NCBI GenBank assembly: GCA_017509155.1
Contig: JAFWQE010000140.1
Coordinates: 1 to 39,281 of the forward strand
From: Prevotella sp.
Lineage (GTDB): Bacteria > Bacteroidota > Bacteroidia > Bacteroidales > Bacteroidaceae
Direction of reading: 5' to 3'
DNA: 39,281 nt
Notes under the pieces: model-generated
What the model was told of the DNA's origin: nothing
Databases searched by the model: none
The model's input: the letters and a program-made list of their open reading frames with translations, nothing else
In this document: positions 23,779 to 32,795 of the stretch, in pieces
Position numbering within the stretch: position 1 is the first letter of the stretch
Layout of the letters: every line of letters begins with the position of its first letter
Made by a program: the position numbers and the translations under genes

Positions 23779-25575
23779 ATGAAGAGAAAGGGAACTATCA
23801 GAGGCTGCTGGGCAGCCGTAGTGGCCGCGCTGCTGGCCATCATCACCGGCTGTGGGCAGACGAAGACGGTCAGCAGAGAGCCGGTGGGCAAGGGCCTGTC
23901 GGCCACGGCCCAGCGCGCGAGTCTCTCGTACAACGACTCCCAGCGACTGAAATACTTCTACTATGGCGCCATCGCCAAGCAGATGGAAGGCCACTACACC
24001 GAAGCCTACGAGCTGCTGCGCCACTGCCTGGACATCGACCCCACCGCAGCCGAGGTGTACTTCACGCTCTCGGCCTACTACGCAGAGCTCGACGAAGACT
24101 CCATGGCACTGGTCTGCATGAAGCGCGCTGCCGAACTGGCACCGACCAACAGCACCTACATGGAACGTCTGGCAATGGTCCACATCAACAACCGCGAGGT
24201 GGCAGAGGCTACGGAGGTGTATGAGCGACTCTACACCACCGACCGTAGCCGGACGGACTTGCTGCAGACCCTGCTGAAGCTCTACACCTATCAGCAGGAC
24301 ATTCCCAACATGCTGCAGACGCTGGACCGCATTGAGACAGCCGAGGGAAGCAGCGAGGAAGTGTCGATGGCCAGGGTGCAGATATTTGAGCAACTGGGCG
24401 AGAAGAAAAAGGCACTGGCCGAACTGAAACACCTGGCCGAGGCCCATCCGCTCGACATGAGCTACCGCGTGATGATAGGCAACTGGCTCCTGCAGAACGG
24501 CAAGTCGTATGAGGCATTGCAGGAGTTCAACAAGGTGCTGGAGGCAGAGCCGGGCAACCAGGAGGTGAGAATGTCGCTGCTCGACTACTATCGCGCCGTG
24601 GGAAAAGACGATGTTGCCGACCAGATGCAGGCGCAGCTGCTCGTGCATCCGCAGACACCGTCGTCCACAAAGATGCAGCTCATGCGCGACATCGTGTACA
24701 AGAACGAGTCGGAAGGTGGCGACAGCACCCAGATACTCAGCCTGTTCAGGCGCATCCTGGCGGAACCTCAGCAGAACGCCGACATGGCACAGCTGATGGC
24801 ATCCTACATGAAACTGAAGGAAATGCCGCAGGACAGCATCGACAACGTGCTGCGACAGGCACTCGAGATTGAGCCCGACGTGGCCGGCGTGCGCCTGCAG
24901 CTCATCGGCAGCCTGTGGGAGAAGCAGGACTACGACGGCGTCATCGCCCTCTGCAAGCCCGCCGTTGAATACAACCCCGACGAAATGCTGTTCTACTACT
25001 ACATGGGGCTGGCCAACTACGTGCAGAAGAACAATGACGAGGCGCTGGAAGTGTTCCGTCAGGGCGTCACGCAGATCGACGACGACAGCAACAAGGACCT
25101 GGCCTCCGATTTCTATGCCATCATGGGCGACATCCTGCATGAGAAGGGACGCAACGAGGAGGCCTTTGCCGCCTACGACAGCGCCCTGCACTGGAAAAGC
25201 GACAACATCAGCTGCCTGAACAACTATGCCTACTACCTCTGTCTGGAGGGACGCGAGCTGAGCAAGGCCGAACAGATGAGCTACCGCACGGTGAAGGCCG
25301 AGCCCAAGAGCAGCACCTATCTCGACACCTATGCCTGGATTCTCTTCCTCGAAGAACGCTATGAGGAGGCACGCATCTACATTGAGCAGGCACTGATGAA
25401 CCTCGAAGACAAAGGCGGGGTGATATTTGAGCACGCCGGAGACATCTATGCCCAGAACGGAGACATGGAAAAAGCCATGGAATACTGGCAGAAGGCGAAG
25501 GACGACGACGTGGAAAGCGCTACGCTCGACAAGAAAATAAAACAACGAAAATACATCAAGGAACCAAAGAAATGA
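23779..25575 (+). CDS. TPR-repeat lipoprotein
   Basis: A 598-residue protein built of tetratricopeptide repeats after a lipoprotein signal peptide (lipobox IITGC, Cys25). At least eight TPR-like helical pairs are visible, for instance KQMEGHYTEAYELLRHCLDIDP, NGKSYEALQEFNKVLEAEP and NGDMEKAMEYWQKAKDDD. The repeats should scaffold protein contacts at the periplasmic face of a membrane. Its stop overlaps the start of the DUF4292 lipoprotein by 4 bp, and the EnvC-like gene follows, so a shared envelope role is likely but unproven. The N-terminal 30 residues past the lipobox are Thr/Ser/Arg-rich. Confidence 0.9.
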   Translation: MKRKGTIRGCWAAVVAALLAIITGCGQTKTVSREPVGKGLSATAQRASLSYNDSQRLKYFYYGAIAKQMEGHYTEAYELLRHCLDIDPTAAEVYFTLSAYYAELDEDSMALVCMKRAAELAPTNSTYMERLAMVHINNREVAEATEVYERLYTTDRSRTDLLQTLLKLYTYQQDIPNMLQTLDRIETAEGSSEEVSMARVQIFEQLGEKKKALAELKHLAEAHPLDMSYRVMIGNWLLQNGKSYEALQEFNKVLEAEPGNQEVRMSLLDYYRAVGKDDVADQMQAQLLVHPQTPSSTKMQLMRDIVYKNESEGGDSTQILSLFRRILAEPQQNADMAQLMASYMKLKEMPQDSIDNVLRQALEIEPDVAGVRLQLIGSLWEKQDYDGVIALCKPAVEYNPDEMLFYYYMGLANYVQKNNDEALEVFRQGVTQIDDDSNKDLASDFYAIMGDILHEKGRNEEAFAAYDSALHWKSDNISCLNNYAYYLCLEGRELSKAEQMSYRTVKAEPKSSTYLDTYAWILFLEERYEEARIYIEQALMNLEDKGGVIFEHAGDIYAQNGDMEKAMEYWQKAKDDDVESATLDKKIKQRKYIKEPKK

Positions 25576-26477
25576 GAATCATACGCTTAGCTCTCGTGGC
25601 GCTGACGGCCGTCATACTGGCCTCGTGCGCATCGAAGAAACATATCGTGGACCAGCCCACAAGCCCCGGACCGTCGCAGACATCGCCGACGCCGGCCACC
25701 GATGCGGCCACCCTGCTGAGGCAACAGCAGACGGCATTCGTGCAGAAGGTGAAGGCCAACGCCACCAATGCCAGCAACATCACCGCGAAAATTGACTTCA
25801 ACCTGAAGTCAGGAAGCAAGGACATCACCGTCGGAGGCAAGCTTCTCATGCGGCGCGACGACGTGATTCGCATCCAGCTCTCCGTACCCATCATCGGCAT
25901 GGAGGCGGGAAGGCTGGAGTTTACCAAGGACTACGTGATGATTGTAGACCGCATCCACACCGAATATATAAAAGGTGACTACAACCAGATTGATTTCCTG
26001 AAGGACAACGGCATCGACTTCTACGCCCTGCAGGCACTGTTCTGGAACATGCTCTTCGTTCCCGGAGAATCGCATCTGACCGACCATTCGCTCAGTGCCT
26101 TCACCGTCAACCTGAAGCCCGACGCCGAACGCTCGGCCATCACGCTCAACAAAGGCAGCATGAGCTATGCATGGCAGGCCGAGAACGCCACCGGGCACAT
26201 CAGGCAGACCGACGTGGAATATGGAGCCGGGAAGGCGGGAAACACCAAGATCACCTGTACCTACGGCGACTTCAAGACATTGGCAGGCAAGGCCTTTCCG
26301 GCTGACCTGACGCTCGACATGAAGACCTCGGCCACCAAAAAGGCCAAGCAGATAAAGATTGGCATCAAGATGAAGAGCCTGGGAACAGACAGCGACTGGG
26401 AGACACGCACCACACTGTCGAAGAAATACAAGCCTGTGAGCGTGGACGACGTGATGAAGAAACTAATGAATCTCTAA
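25572..26477 (+). CDS. DUF4292 lipoprotein
   Basis: The 301-residue product has a signal peptide with lipobox ILASC (Cys19), a Pro/Ser/Thr-rich linker (28-48), then a beta-rich domain of the DUF4292 type. That domain includes ITAKIDFNLKSGSKDITVGGKLLMRRDDVIRIQLSVPIIGMEAGRLEFTKD in pieces: strand, GGKLLMRRD turn, SVPIIGMEAGRLEF. This resembles the lipoprotein-carrier fold shared by LolA/LolB-like proteins, so handling of lipids or lipoproteins is a reasonable guess, not a finding. It overlaps the TPR gene by 4 bp and abuts the EnvC-like gene with no gap, indicating translational coupling. Confidence 0.85.
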   Translation: MRIIRLALVALTAVILASCASKKHIVDQPTSPGPSQTSPTPATDAATLLRQQQTAFVQKVKANATNASNITAKIDFNLKSGSKDITVGGKLLMRRDDVIRIQLSVPIIGMEAGRLEFTKDYVMIVDRIHTEYIKGDYNQIDFLKDNGIDFYALQALFWNMLFVPGESHLTDHSLSAFTVNLKPDAERSAITLNKGSMSYAWQAENATGHIRQTDVEYGAGKAGNTKITCTYGDFKTLAGKAFPADLTLDMKTSATKKAKQIKIGIKMKSLGTDSDWETRTTLSKKYKPVSVDDVMKKLMNL

Positions 26478-28094
26478 ATGAAAAGACTCGCCATACTGCT
26501 CCTCATGATGGCCTTTTCGCTGACCCCGTATGCCCAGAAAAAGCAGACGGGCAAGCAGACTGCGCGCACAACAACCACGCAGAAAAGGACCACCACCACG
26601 CAGCAGAAGAGGACCACCTCCACACAACAGAAGACCCAGAAGGCGCAGAAAGGCAAGACCCGACAGCAGAAGGGAAAGAAAAGCGGGAAGCAGGAAACGC
26701 AGAACTACACCAACGCCGACATCAGGAAGCTGCAGAGCCAGCGCGCTGAGGTGCAGAAAAAGCTGAAAGAGCACGAGAAAATGCTGCAAGCCAACCGCGC
26801 CGATGTGAAGAAGGGACTCGACAACCTCCTCACCATCAACAGCGAAATCAACGAGCAACAGCGCAACATCGACGGCATCAGACAGGACATAGACCATCTG
26901 GACGGCAACATCAACCTGCTGCAGGCACAGCTGAAAACACTTGAGGAACAGCTGAAAAGCCGCAAGGAGAAATACGTGAAGAGCATGCGCTACATGGCAC
27001 GCCACCGAAAGATTCAGGACCAGATAATGTTCGTCTTCTCCGCCAAGAACTTCGCACAGATGTACAGACGCCTGCGCTTTGTGCGCGACTACTCGTCGTA
27101 TCAGCGGGCACAAGGCGAGGAGGTAAAGGCCAAGCAGGCACAGATACTGGCCAAGCACAAGGAACTGGAACAGGTGAAAGGTCAGAAGAACACGCTGCTC
27201 TATAAAGGCCGGAAGGCTCAGGAAGCCCTTCAAGGCAAGCAGCAACAGCAGCAGGAGATGGTGAACTCGCTGCAGAAACAGCAGAAGACAATTCAGGGAA
27301 TCATCGACGACCAGAAGAAGAAAAACGCACAGCTGAACGCAGAAATAGACCGTCTGGTGGCCATCGAGGTGGAGAAAGCCCGACAGCGCGCCGCCGAGGA
27401 GGCACGAAAGAAAGCCGCCGAACAGGCTGCCGCCAAGAAGAAACGCGAGGAGGAACTGGCGCGGAAGAAAGCGGCTGCCGAACAGGCCGAACGCGAAAAC
27501 CAGAAGCGAATAGCCGAGGCTCGGGAGCGCGAGGCAAGGGCGAAGACGCCCCAGGAAGCACAACAGGCACAGGCCGAACGTGAGGCCACCGAGCGAAAGG
27601 CAGAGGCCGTGAGAAGAAGACACAGACAGGAAGTGGCCAAGGCAAAGAAGGAATCGGAAGAGGCCATGACAATGAGCACCGACGACCGCAAGCTAAGCAA
27701 CAACTTCGAGAGCAACCGAGGACGGCTGCCCATGCCCATCACCGGCAGCTATCGCATCGTAAGCCACTACGGACAATACAATGTGGAGGGACTGAAAGGC
27801 GTGACGCTCGACAATAAGGGCATCAACATCATGGGACAGTCGGGAGCACAGGCACGCGCCATCTTCAACGGAGAGGTGAGCGCAGTGTTCAGCTTCGACG
27901 GCGCCAGTGTGGTCATGGTGCGCCACGGAAGCTACATCTCCGTCTATTGCAACCTGAAGTCTGTCAGCGTGCGAAAGGGCCAGAAAGTGTCCACACGTCA
28001 GCCACTTGGCACCGTCGGATCCGACAATATCCTGCAGTTCCAGCTACGACGCGAAACGGCCAAACTGAACCCTGAGGTGTGGCTGGGACGCTGA
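26478..28094 (+). CDS. envC: EnvC-like murein hydrolase activator with degenerate M23 domain
   Basis: Periplasmic coiled-coil protein that probably activates septal amidases to split daughter cells. The 538 residues comprise a signal peptide (about 1-19, cut after PYAQ), a Lys/Gln/Thr-rich low-complexity stretch (20-74), and a long coiled coil (about 80-410) with Ala/Glu/Lys/Arg-rich segments. A LytM/M23 domain follows from about 416. In the M23 domain the zinc ligands are missing: NKGINI stands where active peptidases have HxGxDI, and LQFQLR where they have the HxH strand. This is the pattern of EnvC/NlpD-type activators. Its ATG follows the DUF4292 stop directly. Confidence 0.9.
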   Translation: MKRLAILLLMMAFSLTPYAQKKQTGKQTARTTTTQKRTTTTQQKRTTSTQQKTQKAQKGKTRQQKGKKSGKQETQNYTNADIRKLQSQRAEVQKKLKEHEKMLQANRADVKKGLDNLLTINSEINEQQRNIDGIRQDIDHLDGNINLLQAQLKTLEEQLKSRKEKYVKSMRYMARHRKIQDQIMFVFSAKNFAQMYRRLRFVRDYSSYQRAQGEEVKAKQAQILAKHKELEQVKGQKNTLLYKGRKAQEALQGKQQQQQEMVNSLQKQQKTIQGIIDDQKKKNAQLNAEIDRLVAIEVEKARQRAAEEARKKAAEQAAAKKKREEELARKKAAAEQAERENQKRIAEAREREARAKTPQEAQQAQAEREATERKAEAVRRRHRQEVAKAKKESEEAMTMSTDDRKLSNNFESNRGRLPMPITGSYRIVSHYGQYNVEGLKGVTLDNKGINIMGQSGAQARAIFNGEVSAVFSFDGASVVMVRHGSYISVYCNLKSVSVRKGQKVSTRQPLGTVGSDNILQFQLRRETAKLNPEVWLGR

Positions 28095-28107
28095 ACAGAA
28101 GACAGAA

Positions 28108-29172
28108 TTACAGACACAACCCATCGAGCAGGTGCATGTACAACAGCATGGCCTGCTCGATTTCGTTAACACAGATGTACTCGTCGGCACTGTGAGAACG
28201 AGCGCTGTCGCCCGGACCGAGCTTAAGTGAGGGGAAGGGCATGAGGGCCTGGTCCGACAAAGTGGGCGAACCGAAGGGCATAAGTCCGAGCGACTCGCAA
28301 CGCCGTACGAGAGGATGCTCGCGCGGAATGCTCGAGGAATGGAGGCGGAATGAGCGCGCCCGCAGCTCGCTCTTCGTGTGTTGACAGAGGAATTCGAACA
28401 CGTCTTCGTTGCGATAGAGCTCGTTGGTGCGCACGTCGATGACAAATTCACAGCGGTCGGGCACCACATTGTGCTGGGTGCCGGCGCTGACCATCGTGAC
28501 GTTCATGACCGTTGGCCCCAGCAGAGGGCTGACTTTTTCAAAGCGATAGTCGCGAAGGAAGCGCAGGTCGTCGAGCGCCTCATAGATGGCATTCACGCCT
28601 TCACCGCGGGCGGCATGGCCAGAAACGCCGTGGGCTACTCCGTCGATGACCATCAGACCTTTCTCGGCGATGGCGGGCTGCAAGCCGGTCGGCTCGCCCA
28701 CGATGGCCACACTGACAGGCGGCAACAAGGGCAGTACACGACTGAAGCCGTCCTTTCCAGACACCTCTTCTTCGGCAGACGCTACATATATTATATTATA
28801 CGTGCGCATGCGACCCACCATGAGGCGGAACACCTGGAGCAACGAAACAAGCCCGCCTCCGCAGTCGTTGGAGCCCAGTCCATAGAGGCGGTCGCCCTCA
28901 CGCAGCGGTTCGAATGGCTTGCGCGTCCATGTGGCGACAGGCTTCACGGTGTCGATATGGGCATTGAGCATCAGCGTAGGGCGCGCCGGGTCGTATTGAG
29001 GGTCATCAATCCACACGTTGTTGGCCTCACGGTGCGGCACAAAGCCATAGGAACGTATCGTTTCTTCCATCACGTCGGCGGCGGCGTTCTCGCGTCGGCT
29101 CACGCTCGGCGTGGCGATGAGACGGGTGAGCAGGGCCACGGCATCTGAGAGATATTGGCTTGTCATTGTCAT
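28108..29172 (-). CDS. argE: ArgE/DapE-family deacetylase (M20 family)
   Basis: Cytoplasmic metal-dependent amidohydrolase of the M20 family, expected to remove the acyl group from an arginine-pathway intermediate. Metal ligands fit the family: NAHIDT (His72, Asp74), Asp103 in GSNDCGGG, Glu134-Glu135 (general base and ligand), Glu160 in GEPTG, and the C-terminal His327 in SHSADEY. Length of 354 residues is normal. Bacteroides is known to use N-succinylated intermediates (succinylcitrulline), so the substrate may be the succinyl rather than acetyl form. Two ATGs (29170-29172 and 29164-29166) are equally plausible starts. It lies 62 bp after recO and converges with the EnvC-like gene 13 bp away. 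Confidence 0.85.
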   Translation of the reverse strand: MTMTSQYLSDAVALLTRLIATPSVSRRENAAADVMEETIRSYGFVPHREANNVWIDDPQYDPARPTLMLNAHIDTVKPVATWTRKPFEPLREGDRLYGLGSNDCGGGLVSLLQVFRLMVGRMRTYNIIYVASAEEEVSGKDGFSRVLPLLPPVSVAIVGEPTGLQPAIAEKGLMVIDGVAHGVSGHAARGEGVNAIYEALDDLRFLRDYRFEKVSPLLGPTVMNVTMVSAGTQHNVVPDRCEFVIDVRTNELYRNEDVFEFLCQHTKSELRARSFRLHSSSIPREHPLVRRCESLGLMPFGSPTLSDQALMPFPSLKLGPGDSARSHSADEYICVNEIEQAMLLYMHLLDGLCL

Positions 29173-29234
29173 GCTATCTTGAGTATCTAAAGAATATCAA
29201 CATTGAGAAATCGCTGAAAAGAGCTTCCCTTCCA

Positions 29235-29960
29235 TCATTCCCACAACTCCTTCATCACGTCAAGCGAGCGCAGTTCCGGAAAACCGGGCACGTGGAGACG
29301 GTAATAATGCACCAGTACATCGACGATTCGGTTGCGGTCATCGTGGTTCATTTTGAAGAGGTGCATCGACTCATAGTTCATCCTCATCAGCGTACCTATG
29401 CGGGCTGCATCGACAGCGGGGATGAAGTCTGTGTGCATGGGCGCGTTCGAGGCAAAGGTTCCTGCTCGCAGGTCGAAGACGTCTTCGTCGTGGTAGTCCT
29501 CCAGGAAGGGGAAGAAACCTATGAACCGCGTGAGGCGCATCATGAAGACCAGGTGGAAGTTGGCAAACGATGTCGCGCAGCCGTCGAGCCACCGCAGACT
29601 GGCCTCCACGTAGGCAAAGAGCTGCGGATTGAGCTGTTCGCCGCGCGTGGCATGGCACAGGAACTCGGCTAGGAAAAGGGTAATGCTGAGCTTGGCCGCA
29701 TGAAAAGGAATGGAAACATAGGGCGCAGCCAGCCTGACATCGCGCAGATGATGCAGCTCCTTGTTTGGCCGCATGTCCAGCTCCACCTCGATAACCGTCA
29801 TCGGCTGGAAATACTGCTTCTTGAGTTTGCCGCGCTGCGTGGACGGAATGGCCATCACCACGGACAGCCGCCCATGGTTCTCGGTGAGCAGGTCGACAAT
29901 CATCTTGCGCTCTCCCAGCTTCAGGTTTCTCAGCACAATGGCCTTTGTCTTTGTCAGCAT
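29235..29960 (-). CDS. recO: DNA repair protein RecO
   Basis: Recombination mediator that, with RecR and RecF, loads RecA on SSB-coated gaps and anneals strands. The N-terminal OB-fold region reads TKAIVLRNLKLGERKMIVDLLTENHGRLSVV, followed by a helical C-terminal domain. The frame is open 90 nt upstream; I use the ATG at 29958-29960 because MLTKTKAIVL is the family start and a -7 box lies just before it, giving 242 residues. The zinc-finger cysteines found in some RecO proteins are not evident. It precedes the ArgE-like gene on the same strand and diverges from tRNA-Glu. Confidence 0.93.
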   Translation of the reverse strand: MLTKTKAIVLRNLKLGERKMIVDLLTENHGRLSVVMAIPSTQRGKLKKQYFQPMTVIEVELDMRPNKELHHLRDVRLAAPYVSIPFHAAKLSITLFLAEFLCHATRGEQLNPQLFAYVEASLRWLDGCATSFANFHLVFMMRLTRFIGFFPFLEDYHDEDVFDLRAGTFASNAPMHTDFIPAVDAARIGTLMRMNYESMHLFKMNHDDRNRIVDVLVHYYRLHVPGFPELRSLDVMKELWE

Positions 29961-29968
29961 TGATGGTG

Positions 29969-29976
29969 CAAAAGTA
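29969..29976 (-). promoter_or_regulatory. -7 element of recO
   Basis: On the minus strand TACTTTTG fits TAnnTTTG and lies 8 nt before the chosen recO ATG, implying a very short leader. It supports the 242-residue reading. Confidence 0.55.
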
Positions 29977-30016
29977 CAAAATTTCAGGCAGATAGCTAAA
30001 AAACTATGTGAAAAAT

Positions 30017-30047
30017 TTTGCACATTCGGAAAAACTTCGTACCTTTG
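30017..30047 (+). promoter_or_regulatory. Consensus promoter of tRNA-Glu
   Basis: TTTG (30017-30020), then 19 nt, then TACCTTTG (30040-30047): this matches the Bacteroidota sigma-ABfr consensus exactly in both elements and spacing. The tRNA starts 19 nt after the -7 box. A strong constitutive promoter is expected, and it may also drive rpsT. Confidence 0.8.
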
Positions 30048-30066
30048 CACCCGCTTAACAGGCGAT

Positions 30067-30141
30067 GGTCCCTTCGTCTATCGGTTAGGACGAGAGATTT
30101 TCATTCTCTAAAGAGGAGTTCGACTCTCCTAGGGACTACCA
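30067..30141 (+). tRNA. tRNA-Glu (anticodon UUC)
   Basis: A complete cloverleaf can be drawn. The acceptor stem is GGTCCCT with AGGGACT (first pair G-T). The D-arm lies around CGTCTATCGGTTAGGACG. The anticodon stem AGAGA/TCTCT holds the loop TTTTCAT with anticodon TTC, and the T-arm is GGAG-TTCGACT-CTCC. The 3' CCA is encoded (30139-30141). It is preceded by a consensus promoter and followed by rpsT without an evident terminator. Confidence 0.97.
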
Positions 30142-30297
30142 GTTCCGTCATCGCGCAGCGATGCGCTGACAAGAGATTCCCTCTGGGTGCTCTTGGAAAA
30201 GGTGGCGGAGGATTTTTATCGAATCCGCCGAGGGCTGCCTTTGCCGCGTAAGACCCATAGGCCTAAAAAACAACAATTTAAATCATTTAAAAACAAA
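30142..30297 (+). promoter_or_regulatory. rpsT leader region with hairpin
   Basis: The 156 nt between tRNA-Glu and rpsT contain no TAnnTTTG promoter. A hairpin GGCGGA (30204-30209) / TCCGCC (30224-30229) sits in the middle, a weaker CGCAGCGATGCG palindrome lies near the 5' end, and an AT-rich unstructured stretch precedes the ATG. This looks like a 5' leader made by read-through from the tRNA. Ribosomal protein leaders often bind their own product; whether this one does is unknown. Confidence 0.4.
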
Positions 30298-30552
30298 ATG
30301 GCAAACCACAAATCATCACTGAAGAGAATTCGTCAGACGAAGACTCGTACACTGCGCAACCGTTACTATGCCAAGACCATGCGTAACGCCGTGCGCAAAC
30401 TGCGTGCCATGACCGACAAGGACGAGGCCGCCAAGCTCTTCCCCGCTGTTCAGAAGATGCTGGACAAGCTGGCAAAGAAGAACATTATCCACAGGAACAA
30501 GGCAGCCAACCTGAAGTCGAGCCTTGCACAGCACATCAATAAGCTTGGATAA
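30298..30552 (+). CDS. rpsT: 30S ribosomal protein S20
   Basis: Primary-binding small-subunit protein that contacts the 5' domain of 16S rRNA. The 84-residue product begins [22 protein letters not shown] and ends [20 protein letters not shown], both typical of S20. The frame is open upstream for 37 codons, but only the ATG at 30298 gives the family start. It follows tRNA-Glu and is closed by a strong terminator before gyrB. Confidence 0.98.
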   Translation: MANHKSSLKRIRQTKTRTLRNRYYAKTMRNAVRKLRAMTDKDEAAKLFPAVQKMLDKLAKKNIIHRNKAANLKSSLAQHINKLG

Positions 30553-30577
30553 GGAATAAGACTTTTCATAGGCAAAA

Positions 30578-30608
30578 GGGTCGCAGCCGCGAGGTTGCGG
30601 CCCTTTTT
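30578..30608 (+). terminator. Intrinsic terminator after rpsT
   Basis: GGGTCGCAGCC (30578-30588) pairs with GGTTGCGGCCC (30593-30603; one G-T pair) around GCGA and is followed by TTTTT. It lies 26 bp after the rpsT stop. This is a textbook Rho-independent terminator separating rpsT from gyrB. Confidence 0.88.
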
Positions 30609-30671
30609 CGTTTTGCGCAGAAATTTAAGTTTTTTAGCAAGAAAAGACGCTTTTATTTGCCAATTTTTTCG

Positions 30672-30679
30672 TAACTTTG
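30672..30679 (+). promoter_or_regulatory. -7 element of gyrB
   Basis: TAACTTTG fits TAnnTTTG and lies 26 nt before the gyrB ATG. The nearest TTTG upstream (30656-30659) is 12 nt away rather than 19, so the -33 element is not certain. Confidence 0.6.
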
Positions 30680-30705
30680 CAACCTATTTAGGAAACAAAC
30701 AAGAA

Positions 30706-32676
30706 ATGGAAGATATTCTGAACAACGAGGCGAACTATTCAGCCAGTAACATTCAGGTGCTCGAAGGACTTGAAGCAGTGAGGAAACGCCCAGCTATGTA
30801 CATTGGCGACATCAGCGAGAAGGGCCTCCACCATCTGGTAAACGAAACGGTAGACAACTCAATAGACGAAGCGATGGCGGGCTTTTGCACCCACATCGAG
30901 GTCACCATCAACGAGGACAACTCCATCACCGTGCAGGACAACGGCCGCGGCATTCCCGTGGACGAGCACGAGAAGATGCACAAGTCGGCCCTCGAGGTGG
31001 TCATGACGGTGCTCCATGCCGGCGGTAAGTTCGACAAAGGCAGCTACAAGGTGAGCGGCGGTCTGCACGGCGTGGGCGTCAGCTGCGTCAATGCGCTCTC
31101 CACAAGAATGCTCTCGCAGGTTTACCGCGACGGCAAAATCTATCAGCAGGAATACGAGCGCGGCATCCCGCTCTACCCAGTCAAGGTGGTTGGAGAGACC
31201 GAACTGCGAGGCACACGACAGCAGTTCTGGCCCGACAACACCATCTTCACCACCACTGAATACAAGTACGACATCATCGCCAAGCGCATGCGCGAGCTGG
31301 CTTATCTGAATGCCGGCATCACCATCACACTGCGCGACATGCGCCCAGATGAAGAAGGCAAGACCAAGGAGGAGGTGTTCCACGCCAAGGACGGACTGAA
31401 AGAGTTCGTGCGCTACATCGACCGCCACCGTACACATCTGTTCGACGACGTCATCTACCTGAAGACCGAGAAGCAGGGCATCCCCATCGAGGTGGCCGTG
31501 ATGTACAACACCGACTACTCGGAGAACATACACTCCTACGTGAACAACATCAACACCATCGAGGGCGGCACCCACCTCACCGGTTTCCGCATGGCACTCA
31601 CACGCACGCTGAAGTCCTATGCCGACGCCGACCCGAACATATCAAAGCAGATTGAAAAGGCCAAGATAGAGATTGCCGGTGAGGACTTCCGCGAGGGTCT
31701 CACTGCAGTCATCAGCATCAAGGTGGCCGAACCGCAGTTTGAAGGCCAGACGAAGACGAAGCTCGGCAACAGCGAAGTGGCCGGCGCAGTGCAGCAGGCT
31801 GTGGGCGAGGCACTGTCGAACTATCTGGAGGAGCACCCCAAGGAAGCCCGCCAGATCTGCGACAAGGTGGTGCTGGCCGCAACGGCCCGCATAGCCGCTC
31901 GCAAGGCCCGCGAGAGTGTGCAGCGCAAGAACCCCATGAGCGGAGGAGGACTGCCCGGCAAGCTGGCCGACTGTTCCAACCGCGACCCCAAGCAGTGCGA
32001 GATATTCCTCGTGGAGGGTGACTCCGCCGGTGGCTCCGCCAAGCAGGGACGCGACCGCTACACGCAGGCAATCCTGCCGCTGCGAGGAAAGATCCTGAAC
32101 GTGGAGAAAGTGCAGTGGCACCGCGTGTTCGAGGCCGAATCTGTGATGAACATCATACAGAGCATTGGCGTTCGCTTCGGCGTAGACGGCGAGGCCGACC
32201 GCGAAGCAAACATCGACAAGCTGCGCTATGACAAGATCATCATCATGACCGACGCCGATGTCGATGGCTCACACATCGACACGCTCATCATGACACTGTT
32301 CTACCGCTTCATGCCGCGCGTCATCGAAGACGGACACCTCTACATCGCTACGCCCCCGCTCTACAAGTGCACGTTCAAGAAAATCAGCGAATACTGCTAC
32401 ACCGAGCAGCAGCGACAGGCCTTCATAGACAAATATGTGGCTGGCGACGAGAACAGTTCGGCCCTCCACACCCAGCGCTACAAAGGTCTGGGCGAGATGA
32501 ATCCCGACCAGCTCTGGGAGACTACGATGGACCCCAAGACGCGACTCCTCAAGCAGGTGACCATCGAGAATGCCGCCGCTGCCGACGAGATTTTCTCCAT
32601 GCTGATGGGCGACGACGTGGAGCCACGCCGCGAATTCATCGAGCAAAACGCCACCTATGCCAATATCGACGCATAA
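30706..32676 (+). CDS. gyrB: DNA gyrase subunit B
   Basis: ATPase subunit of the type II topoisomerase that introduces negative supercoils. The GHKL ATPase start reads LEAVRKRPAMYIGDISEKGLHHLV, followed by DNGRGIPVDEH and GGLHGVGVSCVNALS. The TOPRIM domain has EGDSAGG at 437-443 and the metal-binding triad in TDADVDGSH (Asp516, Asp518, Asp520). The C-terminal RYKGLGEMNPDQLWETTMDP is characteristic. The frame is open upstream, but the chosen ATG follows a -7 box and gives 656 residues without the long insertion found in E. coli GyrB. GyrB rather than ParE is favoured by the sequence and this context, though I cannot fully exclude ParE. Confidence 0.95.
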   Translation: MEDILNNEANYSASNIQVLEGLEAVRKRPAMYIGDISEKGLHHLVNETVDNSIDEAMAGFCTHIEVTINEDNSITVQDNGRGIPVDEHEKMHKSALEVVMTVLHAGGKFDKGSYKVSGGLHGVGVSCVNALSTRMLSQVYRDGKIYQQEYERGIPLYPVKVVGETELRGTRQQFWPDNTIFTTTEYKYDIIAKRMRELAYLNAGITITLRDMRPDEEGKTKEEVFHAKDGLKEFVRYIDRHRTHLFDDVIYLKTEKQGIPIEVAVMYNTDYSENIHSYVNNINTIEGGTHLTGFRMALTRTLKSYADADPNISKQIEKAKIEIAGEDFREGLTAVISIKVAEPQFEGQTKTKLGNSEVAGAVQQAVGEALSNYLEEHPKEARQICDKVVLAATARIAARKARESVQRKNPMSGGGLPGKLADCSNRDPKQCEIFLVEGDSAGGSAKQGRDRYTQAILPLRGKILNVEKVQWHRVFEAESVMNIIQSIGVRFGVDGEADREANIDKLRYDKIIIMTDADVDGSHIDTLIMTLFYRFMPRVIEDGHLYIATPPLYKCTFKKISEYCYTEQQRQAFIDKYVAGDENSSALHTQRYKGLGEMNPDQLWETTMDPKTRLLKQVTIENAAAADEIFSMLMGDDVEPRREFIEQNATYANIDA

Positions 32677-32692
32677 ATAAGACACGTACAAC

Positions 32693-32739
32693 AAAGCCAG
32701 CCCCCAGCAGAACACTGAAGGGCTGGCTTTCTTCTTTTT
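32693..32739 (+). terminator. Intrinsic terminator after gyrB
   Basis: AAAGCCAGCCC (32693-32703) pairs perfectly with GGGCTGGCTTT (32720-32730) and is followed by CTTCTTTTT. It lies 16 bp after the gyrB stop codon and ends that transcription unit before the fucosidase gene. Confidence 0.88.
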
Positions 32740-32795
32740 AAGGCAAGACGCCCAGACATCATCATCAAACGCTACACAACATACACTTATCGGAA

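Noticed and set aside
23626-25545. Minus-strand ORF of 639 codons opposite the TPR gene
   Set aside because: It is a GC-driven shadow of the true gene: it begins opposite the TPR gene, runs into dut, and is rich in His/Val/Leu without a fold motif.
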